Shown: one piece after another, positions 40,088 through 48,528 of the stretch
Position numbering within the stretch: position 1 is the first letter of the stretch
Layout of the letters: the number at the start of each line of letters is the position of its first letter
NCBI RefSeq assembly: GCF_038561935.1
Contig: NZ_CP102770.1
Span: 124,001 to 188,000 of the forward strand
Reading direction: 5' to 3'
DNA: 64,000 bases
From: Myxococcus stipitatus
Lineage (GTDB): Bacteria; Myxococcota; Myxococcia; Myxococcales; Myxococcaceae
Program-made: the position numbers and the translations under genes
The notes under the pieces: model-generated
What the model saw: only the letters and a program-made list of their open reading frames with translations
What the model was told of the DNA's origin: nothing
Databases searched by the model: none

Positions 40088-41932
40088 TTACACCAAGGAC
40101 GACGCCGCGTCGATGTAGCCGTCGGCGGAAAGCTTCTCGAGCCGCGTGAAATACGCCGAACGCGCCTCCGCGTCGGAGTCGAACCAGAGCCGCTGGTGGC
40201 GTGCTTCGCCGGTGCGAAGGCCCCACTCGACGGCGACGACCTGACCGTCCAGCGAGACGCGATACACCATCTCCTGTCCGCTCTCCGCGTCGCGGCGCAC
40301 GTAGGAGCGCGTCTCCGCGCGGATGAGCTTGCGGCCCTCGGGAGTGCGGCGCAGGGCCTCCTCCTCGGTGCGGCGGCGCGAGTAGACCAGGCGCAGCGCG
40401 AACTGGTGCTCGCAGGGGCCCTCGCGCATGCCGGAGCGGCGGAAGTGAGGACAGCCGCAGGTGGCTTCCTTCACGCGGCCTTCCAGGTCCAGCAGGAAGC
40501 TGGGGAAGAAGCTGCGCACCGCCTCGCGGTCCACCACCTCGCCGTGGATGCGGGTGCCTTCACCCACCACGTCGTGGACCTTGGTGAGCTTCACCGCGCC
40601 CGCGCCCGCGGAGCCGTCGCCCAGCAGGCGGTGGGCCCGGGCCTCGCGCTCGTTGCCGAAGCGGATGACGGACTCGTCCACCGGCGTGGCCATCAAATCG
40701 CGCGGGCGGTACTGGCCCTTGGACAGGTCGAAGAGGACGCGGCCGCGAAGACACTCGAGCTGGAGGGCGGCGCGCGCCTGCTCCTTCGTCGCGCCGTTGG
40801 CTCCGGCGACGAGCGTCTCGAAGGACAGCGGACCCTCGGCGCGCAGACGGTCTCGCAGCGACTGCGCCAGTCCGTCCGGGACGGCGCGGGGCATGAGGAC
40901 GTCGAAGGCCGCGGCGGAGGACCAGCCGCTCTCCGTCCAGCCCGTGAGGCCGAGCGTCAGCGTGGCGGCGCCCATGTCGATGACCCAGAACACCGGCAGG
41001 CCCGGACCCATGAGCTGCAGGCGCACCGACTTCGCGTGGGGCAACAGCCGCGCGAGCGCCATCAGCCGCTGACGGCCGAAGGTGCGCACCACGGCGGGGG
41101 CGGTGCCCGTGTACTTGCCGCCGTGGCACTCCAGCACCAGCTCCCAGGGCTCCAGCACCAGGCGCGGCGCGGCGCCGGGGACCAGCTCGAAGCGCAGGGC
41201 GCGAGGGGCCTTCTTCGACTTGCGGGTGCGCAGCGCGAAGAGGAGGTTGTAGAGGTCGATGGGGGCCAGCTCACACGTGCTCGCCGGCAGCGTGGCGGCG
41301 GACTGCACCTGGAGAAAGCCGCGCAGCCAGGCGTGCGGCACCTCCAGCTTGCGAGGCTCTCGCGCCGTCTTCGCGGGCAGCGCGACGTGCGCCTCCAGCG
41401 ACACGGGCAGGTACGTGCGCAGGCGGTCCATCCGGGCCGGCAGGTCCGCCGGGACGTCCAGGAAGGTGGAGCCGTGCGCGGCCTCGCGGCCGTCGAAGAG
41501 GCCGTTGTCGAAGGACAGGCGCGCGTAGGCGCTCTCGTCGCGGGAGAAGACCTCCAGCGAGACGCTGTCCGGGTCCACGGTGAGCACCGGGTCCAGCAGC
41601 GCGTCCTGCTTCTCCTCGCCGTCGAGCGCGTTGTCGAGGAAGGCCTTCTGCGCCTCCCAGATTTGCGCCGTGGCCCGCTTCCCCTGCTTCATGAGGTAGG
41701 CGAGGTACGCGGTGCGGTCCTTGCCCCGGTAGCGCAAGTCGCTGGAGAGGATGCCGAACGCGGCGGTGAGCGTGTCGCGGAAGAGCGCGGAGTCCTTCAC
41801 GCGCCCGCGCACGCCCACGGTGCCGCGAGAGCCCTCCAGGGCCAGCAGCACACGCGAGGCGTCCGCGGTCGACTCCACGTCGCTCGTGGTGGCGTAGCGA
41901 AGCTCGACGGGGTGACGGGGGGCGGTCGTCAC
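40088..41932 (-). CDS. SWIM zinc-finger protein, third gene of a HEAT/WD40 operon
   Basis: A 614-residue cytoplasmic protein. A SWIM zinc finger has Cys492 and Cys494 (CGCPHF) and Cys507 and His509 (CEHQF), the CxC-x(n)-CxH pattern, flanked by FFPSFLLDLEGRVKEATC-type beta strands. The first ~480 residues have no recognised domain, with motifs such as LAYLMKQGKRATAQIWEAQK and a winged-helix-like stretch near 400-450 (GPLSFETLVAGANGATKEQA, in part). SWIM fingers bind DNA or protein in SNF2 ATPases and MuDR-type transposases. Start GTG at 41932 overlaps the stop of the 2176-residue gene (GTGA), so the two are coupled. No ATPase gene is adjacent, unlike several SWIM/MoxR clusters. Ends just upstream of the retron. 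Confidence 0.83.
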   Translation of the reverse strand: MTTAPRHPVELRYATTSDVESTADASRVLLALEGSRGTVGVRGRVKDSALFRDTLTAAFGILSSDLRYRGKDRTAYLAYLMKQGKRATAQIWEAQKAFLDNALDGEEKQDALLDPVLTVDPDSVSLEVFSRDESAYARLSFDNGLFDGREAAHGSTFLDVPADLPARMDRLRTYLPVSLEAHVALPAKTAREPRKLEVPHAWLRGFLQVQSAATLPASTCELAPIDLYNLLFALRTRKSKKAPRALRFELVPGAAPRLVLEPWELVLECHGGKYTGTAPAVVRTFGRQRLMALARLLPHAKSVRLQLMGPGLPVFWVIDMGAATLTLGLTGWTESGWSSAAAFDVLMPRAVPDGLAQSLRDRLRAEGPLSFETLVAGANGATKEQARAALQLECLRGRVLFDLSKGQYRPRDLMATPVDESVIRFGNEREARAHRLLGDGSAGAGAVKLTKVHDVVGEGTRIHGEVVDREAVRSFFPSFLLDLEGRVKEATCGCPHFRRSGMREGPCEHQFALRLVYSRRRTEEEALRRTPEGRKLIRAETRSYVRRDAESGQEMVYRVSLDGQVVAVEWGLRTGEARHQRLWFDSDAEARSAYFTRLEKLSADGYIDAASSLV

Positions 41933-44900
41933 GACTGGGTACCTTCCTTCTCGGTCTGGCTCTGGCTCAGTTTGCGCGTGCGGTCCGCGGCGCGGCGCGC
42001 GCGTTTGTGGGCGCGCCAGGCGGCCTTGCGCAGCTCCACGGAGTTCGACTTGTCGAAGGCGGACGCGTGCAGCAGCTTCGCCGCCTCGTCTCCGCCGAGC
42101 CGGCCCATGCCGGCCCATGCTTCCTGCTTCACCTCGGGCTTCGCGTGGGCGGACAGCACCTTCAGCGGCGCCAGGTTCCGGGTCCCCAGCAGCGCGGGCT
42201 CCGCGAGGCGGCGGCCCTCCGAGGTGGCGAGCGCGTCGGTGGACACCTTCGCGCCCATGGGGCCCATGGCCACCGGGTCGAAGGGCTTCACCTCCAGCGC
42301 CCAGGCGCCCGCGCGGTCGGGGACCAGGTGCGCCAGCGCGTCCGCGACGGCCGAGCGCACCTGCGAGTCCGGGTCCGTCAGCGCGGCCTTGAGCACCTCG
42401 GCGGTCGCCGTGCGCTCCCTGTCATTCGACATCACGGGGGCCGTGTCCTGGCCCACCAGCTTGAGCGTGCCGCCCGCGGTGCCCAGGCGCTCCAGCGCGT
42501 TCGCGGCCTCGCGGCGCACGGACGCGGGGGCCTTGGCCTCGCCGCCCTGGAGAATCGCTCGCGCGGAGTCCGCGATGCCCGCGGCGCCCAGGCGCGAGCC
42601 GGCCCACAGCAGCCGCTCCCACGCGGAGGTCAGCTCGTGGCGCTTGGGGCCCGGGAGCGAGGACGCCCACTCGGTCGCCGTGCGGCGCTCGGCCGCGACC
42701 AGCGCGCGGGCCACGCCGGGGAGGTCCACCTGGCCGGGCTGACGCGCCTCACCGGTCCACGTGCCCAAGAGGAGGGCCGCCTCCTCGCGGGCCGCCACCT
42801 TGTCGTGGCCCAGCAGCGCCACCGTCTCCGGCACGGGCAGGACGCCGCGCCGGGCCAGTCCGCGCCGCAGTCGCAGCCGGAGGTCCTGGCTGGTCAACGT
42901 GGCCAGCCGGGGCACCAGCAGCGCGGGGTCGCCTTCCTTCGCGAGGTAGTCCGCGGCGGGGTCGGAGATGTCCTCGTACTTGCTGGCCACAGCGAGGAAC
43001 TCGACGCGGGTGCGCTCCTTGGGGAAGAGCACGTCCAGCGCCTTGCGCGCCTCCGCGCGCAGGTCGTCGTCGTCGGAATCCAGCGTGGTGGCCAGGGCCG
43101 CCTCGGACTCCGGGTCCTTGAGCTTCGCCAGCTCCTTCACCACGGTGAGGGCCACGTCGCTGTCCGTGCCCGGGTCCAGCAGCAGCGCCTCCAGCTTCAC
43201 CCGGGCGCGCTCGCCGCCGATGGCGCGCAGGCCCTTCACGCCGGCTTCCTGGAGCTCCGTGGAGGAGCCCTCCACCGCGGCGGCCTCCACCTTCTCCTCG
43301 ATGCGGCGGCGCTCGTCGCTGTCCGGCATGCGGCCCGCGAGCCGGCCCAGGCCCTCCATCGCCGCCCAGACCATGGACGGCTCCGTGGGGGCCTCGGGCG
43401 TGCCGCCAGCGGCGACCGCCTCCAGCTCGCTCAGCGCGCGCACGTCACCCAGCGAGCCCAGGGCCAGGAGGGCGCGCTCGCGCTGTCCATCCTCACCCGC
43501 GCGGGCGTACAGCAGCAGGGGCCGCAGCGCGCTGACGCCGCGCAGGTGCGCGACGGCTTCGGCGGCCGGCAGCATCAGCTCGCGGGCGCCACCGCGCAGC
43601 ACGTCCTCCAGCGGCGCGACAGGCGCGCCGTGCTCGATGACGCGCTTCGAGTACAGCGCCACCGCCTCCGCGCGAACGGCTCCGTCCCGGTCCGAGAAGA
43701 GGCCCAGCAGAATCTCCGACTGGCCCACCTCCGCGCCGTGCTCCAGCGGGCGCAGGGCCTCCAGCCGCACCGCCGCGTCCGGGCTCTTCACCGCCGAGCG
43801 CAGGAAGCGGACCGCGAGCGCATGGTCGCGCTTCTTCTCGTCGGGGCCGGCGACGTAGATGGCGGCCGCCACGGTGGCGACTCGCACCGCGCTCGACTCG
43901 TCCTCGTGGCTGCGGCGCGCGAGTACCTCCAGCGCCTCCGGGCGGCGCGTCTGACCGAGCGCGGCCACCAGGCGCTGGCGCTCGTTGACGTCCGGGGCGG
44001 CGGCCAGGCGCGCGGCCAGGGCATTCACCGCGGCGGGCGTGGCCAGCCGGTGCAGCGCCTCCAGCGCGCGCCTGGCGACGGGGGCCGTCTCCGAGCGCAG
44101 GAAGATGGCCAGCACCTCCACCGCCCGGTCATCGCCGCGCATCGCCAGCAGCTCGGACGCGCGCAGGCGCAGGTCCTCGTGCTCGCTGGCCATGGCGCGA
44201 CCGAGCGCCTCGGTGACGCGCGAGTCGTTGGCGCCCGCCAGCCGCTCAATCACACCCACTCTCAGGTCCGCGTGCTCGCTGCCGAGCGCGGCGAGCAGCG
44301 GCTCCAGGCTGCCGGAGGGGCTGAGCTTCTCGAGCAGCTCGAAGGCGTAGCGGCGCACGTCCGCCAGCGGCGAGTTGAGCGCGGCGGTGATGCGCGCCTT
44401 CGCGGCGTCACCACGCGCGGCCAGCTCATCCAGCGCGGCGCGGGCCACGTCCGGCGACAGCGAGGCCAGCGCGAGCGAGAGCGGCTCATCGCTGCCCGCG
44501 GGGAACAGCTCCTTGAGGCCCGCGAGGGCCGCCTTGCGCACGAGCTGGTGCGGGTCCTCCAGGGCGCGCAGCAGCGCGGCGACGGCGGCGGGGGTGCCCG
44601 CGTAGCCCTCCTGGGTGAGCTTCACCACGCGGTCCACGGCGTCGCGGCGGACGCGGTGGCTCTCGTCGTCCCCCGCGGCCACCTGCCGCAGGAGGCCCAC
44701 GTACGCGCCGAAGGCCAGCCGACGCAGGTGCTGACGCTCCTCGTTGGCGGTGGGCTCGGGCGCGCTCGTGCCGGGCTTCACCGCGGAGAACAGCCGGCGC
44801 AGCCAGCTCTTGCCGGGCGTGGCCTGCACGGGAGACGTGGTGGGCGCCGTCTCCGGCTTCCACGGGGCCTCCAGCGTGCGCGGGCGGGCGACCTTCTGCG

Positions 44901-47900
44901 CCTCGCGGAAGTAGTCGAGCGGCTTGTTGCGCAGCAGCAGCACCTGCGCCGCCGCGTAGCGCTGCTCGGGCTGGCCGCTGGAGAGCGCCTCGGCGAGTCC
45001 GACGACGCGCCTGGCGCGGTCCTCCTCGGAGGGCCAGTCCTTCATGTCGCCGACCTTGTCCGGGCGCGGCGGCAGGAGCACGTCGACCAGGTGGGCGCGG
45101 TAGGCGTCCGGCTCCGTGCGCAGCTCCAGCGCGCGGGCCGCGGCGTAGCGCACCTCCGGCCGTCCGCTGGACAGCGCGCTGGCGAGCAGGTCCGGCGGCT
45201 CGCCCTGACGGGTGGCGCGCAAGTCGCGGGCGAGGACGATGGCGAACACCATCTCCTGCACCTCGCGCGCGCGGTCCTCCAGGCCGTGCAGCAGGCCACC
45301 ATCCCCCTGCGAGCCCAGGGCCGCGAAGGAGAGGATGGCGCCCAGCCGGATGGGGAGGTGGTCGTGGCGCAGGTTGCCGGTGAGCACCGGCAGGGCGCGC
45401 ACGTCACCCAGGCGCGACAGGCCATCCGCGCCCCACGAGCGCACCGCCACGTTGGCGTGGCCCAGCGCGTCCAGCAGGTAGCCCTCGTCGCCCCGACGGC
45501 TGGCGGTGGCGAGGCCGCGGGCGCCCTGCTCCTGCAGGTCCCCCTGGTCGCTGGTCAGGAGCGTGGTGGCGAACCACGAGAGCAGCCGCCGCGAGCCCAG
45601 CGACGCCAGGGCCCGCGCGCCGCGCACGCGCAGCGGGGCGAGGAAGGCGAGCGGGTAGGTGCGCTCCAGCTCCTTGTCCATCAGCCCGCGCATGGGCTCG
45701 ATGATGTCCTCGGCGCCGCGCGGGGCGAGCAGCTCCGCGGCGCGCACGCGAACCAGCAGCGACGCCGCCGCGAGGCCCGCGAGCAGCGGCCCGTTCTCGG
45801 TGGTCACCAGCTTGTCCAGCGCCTCCAGCGCGGCGACGGCGACCTCCACCTCTTCGTCCTGCACGCGCTTGAGCAGCGGGGAGCGCAGTGGCTCCGCGGG
45901 CGCGTGGACGGAGCCCTTCGCGCCCAGCACGCGCACGGAGGTGAGCGTGGAGGCCAGGGCCGCCAGGTGCGGCTCCGGCTTCTCCTTGCCGACCAGCTTC
46001 ACCCACGCCTCATACGCGGCGGTGGCGACGCCCGCGTCGCGGTCCTCCACGGACTTCTTCAGGCGCTCCTGCGCCCAGCCCTCGGTGCCGCGCTGGGAGA
46101 GGACCTCCACCGCGCGGTGACGCAGGTCCGGGAAGCGGCCGGAGAGCGCGCGGTCCAGCGCCTTCTCCGGGACCTTCTCGTTCCAAGCCCACAGCGTCCG
46201 GAAGGCCTCGCCCCGCACCTTGGCGGACTCGTCCTCCAGCGCGTCGCCGAGCAGCGCCTCCGCGCCCTGCGCCGCCGAGCCCAGCTTCACCAGCCGGTCC
46301 AGGCCGCGCACGCGCACGTCCTCGTGGCCGGAGCGCAGCGCCGCCTCGGCGGAGGACAGCGGGGCGTCCGTGCTCAGCGCCACCACGGCGTCGAGCGAGA
46401 CGGCGCGCACGTCCGCGTTCTCGTCGTCCAGCATCCACACCAGGCGCTCGCGAGCACGCGCGTCCTGGAGGGCCTGGAGCGAGAGGGCGGCCTGACGGCG
46501 GATGACCGCCTCGGGCTCGCGGGACAGCTGCAGCAGCGCGCCCAGCGCCCGCGCGTCACCCAAGAGCGCGAGGCCGCGCGCACCGTGCACGGCGGTGTCC
46601 GGCGTGCGGCACGCCATGGCGGCGACCAGCGGCTCCAGGTCGTTCTCCGTCAGCGTGCCCCCGACGGTGCCCTGCGCGGGCATGGTGTCGCGAGCGGTCT
46701 GGATGTCCGCGTCCGTGAGCGACGGCGCCCCCTGCCGGGCGCGCATGGCCAGTCGGCGGGCCACGTCCTTGACGGAGCGCGCGAAGTCCTCGTCGCGGGT
46801 CTCCAGCGCGTGGGACAGGGCCCGGCGCTCCATCACGCGGATGGTGAAGGCCACGCGGCGCACGTCGGCCTCCACGTCATCCAGCGCGCGAGCGACCAGC
46901 GGCTGGAGGCGGGGGTGGCCCAGGAAGCCCGCGCCGGCGATGCGGATGAGCACCTCCACGCGCAGCGCGGAGAGGCCGCGCTCGAAGGCGGCGCGCAGGG
47001 GCTCGGTGTCTCCCGCGGGGCTCACCTCGATGAGCGCGTCCAGGGCGGCCAGCGCCACCGCGGAGTCGTTCTGCCCGAGCATCCCCGCGATGAGGGACGG
47101 AACCAGCGGGGACGTGCCGCCCAGCTTCGCCAGCTTCCGCAGGCCCTCCACCCGCATGTCCACGAAGCGCGATTCCAGCGCGGCGCGGGGCGCGGCCAGC
47201 GCGGACTCGGTCTCCAGGCGCTCGAGCGCCTTGAAGGACTCCGCGCGCACCTGGGGGTGGTCGTCGCTGAGGCGCTCCCGCAGCTTCGCGCGCGCGCCGA
47301 CGCGGCCCTTCAGGCCCAGCTCGATGGCGGCGACGCGGCGGACCTCCGCCTCCTTGTCCGTGCTCAGCACCTGGAGCACGAACTCCAGCGCCTCCGGCTC
47401 GTCCAGCAGCACGGCCTCGCGGACGGCGGCCTCGCGCTTGGGGCGGCCCGCCTTCAGCGACTCCGTCAGCACATCCAGGCCGTGCCGCGAGGTGTCCTGG
47501 TCATTGGCCGGCTTGCCGTCCACCTCGATGCCGAAGCGGAAGACGCGGCGGTCGTCGCTCGCGGTGAAGACCGAGCCCAGCGCCGTCTTCGCCGCGCGCG
47601 GGTTGGCGGGCGGCATGAACACCAGCGCGTTCACCGGCTTGCCGCCGCAGTCGAACGTGCGCGGCTTGCGGCGCTCGTCCAGCTTCCACGCCTTCACCTT
47701 GCCGTCGCTGCCCGCGGACCAGACGCGGTCGGAGGGCTCCTCGTCGTTCTGCGCGACGGGCGTGGGCGGGAAGAGCAGGGCGAGCACGGCGCCCGCGTGG
47801 CCGGTGTCCTTGTCGCCGCGGACCTCGAACTCCACCGCGCCCACCAGGTACCAGAAGCGCAGCTTGCCGTCGTCGCCACCGGAGACGAGCCGGCCGTCGC

Positions 47901-48459
47901 GCGGCGTGAAGGCCAGCGCGCGCACCGCGCCCTCGTGGCCCGCCATGTCGCGCCGCTCACCCGAGGCGCGGGTGATGGAGCGCACCACGCCGTCATCACC
48001 ACCACACGCGACATACGTGCCGGACGGGTCCACCGCCACGGCGCGCAGCGGCTGCGAGGCCGCCACCCACTCGTGCACCTTGCGCGTGGACTCCCACTCC
48101 CAGCCGCGCACGGCGCCATCCACGCCCGCGCTGAAGAGCAGCTTGCCGTCCACGCCGGAGGCCAGCGAGGTGACGCCGCCCGCGTGGGCACCCTCGAGCC
48201 GCCCCTGCACCTGTCCGTCGGACAGCGTGCCGAAGCACAGCGCGCCGTCGGCGCACGCGGCGGCGAAGCGCTCACCCGAGAGGGCGAGGGCGTTCACCGC
48301 GGAGGGGAACTCCGTGCTCCACAGCACCTTGTTGGTGCCGGGCTCGAACGCGGTGACGCGGCTGGCGGTGGAGGCGCGAGCGCCGCCGAGCAGCAGCACC
48401 CGCGTGTTGGCCGCGAGTGCACGGAGCTTCTCGATGTTGCCGATGGCGAGGACGGACAT
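41929..48459 (-). CDS. Giant WD40 plus HEAT-repeat scaffold protein
   Basis: A 2176-residue protein with no signal peptide. Residues ~1-320 form a WD40-type propeller; clear blades read GHEGAVRALAFTPRDGRLVS then FWYL, and HAGGVTSLASGVDGKLLFSAG. From about residue 330 to 2150 it is one continuous array of HEAT/PBS-lyase-like repeats (for example DEEVEVAVAALEALDKLV, DSQVRSAVADALAHLV), roughly 50 units of ~31-38 residues. It ends in a basic tail (KRARRAADRTRKLSQ). Such proteins are large flexible scaffolds. ATG at 48459 follows GAAGGAAC. It lies 69 bases after the 909-residue gene stop and overlaps the SWIM gene start. Partner and role unknown. Confidence 0.87.
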   Translation of the reverse strand: MSVLAIGNIEKLRALAANTRVLLLGGARASTASRVTAFEPGTNKVLWSTEFPSAVNALALSGERFAAACADGALCFGTLSDGQVQGRLEGAHAGGVTSLASGVDGKLLFSAGVDGAVRGWEWESTRKVHEWVAASQPLRAVAVDPSGTYVACGGDDGVVRSITRASGERRDMAGHEGAVRALAFTPRDGRLVSGGDDGKLRFWYLVGAVEFEVRGDKDTGHAGAVLALLFPPTPVAQNDEEPSDRVWSAGSDGKVKAWKLDERRKPRTFDCGGKPVNALVFMPPANPRAAKTALGSVFTASDDRRVFRFGIEVDGKPANDQDTSRHGLDVLTESLKAGRPKREAAVREAVLLDEPEALEFVLQVLSTDKEAEVRRVAAIELGLKGRVGARAKLRERLSDDHPQVRAESFKALERLETESALAAPRAALESRFVDMRVEGLRKLAKLGGTSPLVPSLIAGMLGQNDSAVALAALDALIEVSPAGDTEPLRAAFERGLSALRVEVLIRIAGAGFLGHPRLQPLVARALDDVEADVRRVAFTIRVMERRALSHALETRDEDFARSVKDVARRLAMRARQGAPSLTDADIQTARDTMPAQGTVGGTLTENDLEPLVAAMACRTPDTAVHGARGLALLGDARALGALLQLSREPEAVIRRQAALSLQALQDARARERLVWMLDDENADVRAVSLDAVVALSTDAPLSSAEAALRSGHEDVRVRGLDRLVKLGSAAQGAEALLGDALEDESAKVRGEAFRTLWAWNEKVPEKALDRALSGRFPDLRHRAVEVLSQRGTEGWAQERLKKSVEDRDAGVATAAYEAWVKLVGKEKPEPHLAALASTLTSVRVLGAKGSVHAPAEPLRSPLLKRVQDEEVEVAVAALEALDKLVTTENGPLLAGLAAASLLVRVRAAELLAPRGAEDIIEPMRGLMDKELERTYPLAFLAPLRVRGARALASLGSRRLLSWFATTLLTSDQGDLQEQGARGLATASRRGDEGYLLDALGHANVAVRSWGADGLSRLGDVRALPVLTGNLRHDHLPIRLGAILSFAALGSQGDGGLLHGLEDRAREVQEMVFAIVLARDLRATRQGEPPDLLASALSSGRPEVRYAAARALELRTEPDAYRAHLVDVLLPPRPDKVGDMKDWPSEEDRARRVVGLAEALSSGQPEQRYAAAQVLLLRNKPLDYFREAQKVARPRTLEAPWKPETAPTTSPVQATPGKSWLRRLFSAVKPGTSAPEPTANEERQHLRRLAFGAYVGLLRQVAAGDDESHRVRRDAVDRVVKLTQEGYAGTPAAVAALLRALEDPHQLVRKAALAGLKELFPAGSDEPLSLALASLSPDVARAALDELAARGDAAKARITAALNSPLADVRRYAFELLEKLSPSGSLEPLLAALGSEHADLRVGVIERLAGANDSRVTEALGRAMASEHEDLRLRASELLAMRGDDRAVEVLAIFLRSETAPVARRALEALHRLATPAAVNALAARLAAAPDVNERQRLVAALGQTRRPEALEVLARRSHEDESSAVRVATVAAAIYVAGPDEKKRDHALAVRFLRSAVKSPDAAVRLEALRPLEHGAEVGQSEILLGLFSDRDGAVRAEAVALYSKRVIEHGAPVAPLEDVLRGGARELMLPAAEAVAHLRGVSALRPLLLYARAGEDGQRERALLALGSLGDVRALSELEAVAAGGTPEAPTEPSMVWAAMEGLGRLAGRMPDSDERRRIEEKVEAAAVEGSSTELQEAGVKGLRAIGGERARVKLEALLLDPGTDSDVALTVVKELAKLKDPESEAALATTLDSDDDDLRAEARKALDVLFPKERTRVEFLAVASKYEDISDPAADYLAKEGDPALLVPRLATLTSQDLRLRLRRGLARRGVLPVPETVALLGHDKVAAREEAALLLGTWTGEARQPGQVDLPGVARALVAAERRTATEWASSLPGPKRHELTSAWERLLWAGSRLGAAGIADSARAILQGGEAKAPASVRREAANALERLGTAGGTLKLVGQDTAPVMSNDRERTATAEVLKAALTDPDSQVRSAVADALAHLVPDRAGAWALEVKPFDPVAMGPMGAKVSTDALATSEGRRLAEPALLGTRNLAPLKVLSAHAKPEVKQEAWAGMGRLGGDEAAKLLHASAFDKSNSVELRKAAWRAHKRARRAADRTRKLSQSQTEKEGTQS

Positions 48460-48528
48460 GATGTTCCTTCGGGGCCGCTCTTCTTAACATCGCGAAGGGG
48501 CGCAATGGAGGGCAACGGACGCGGGGAC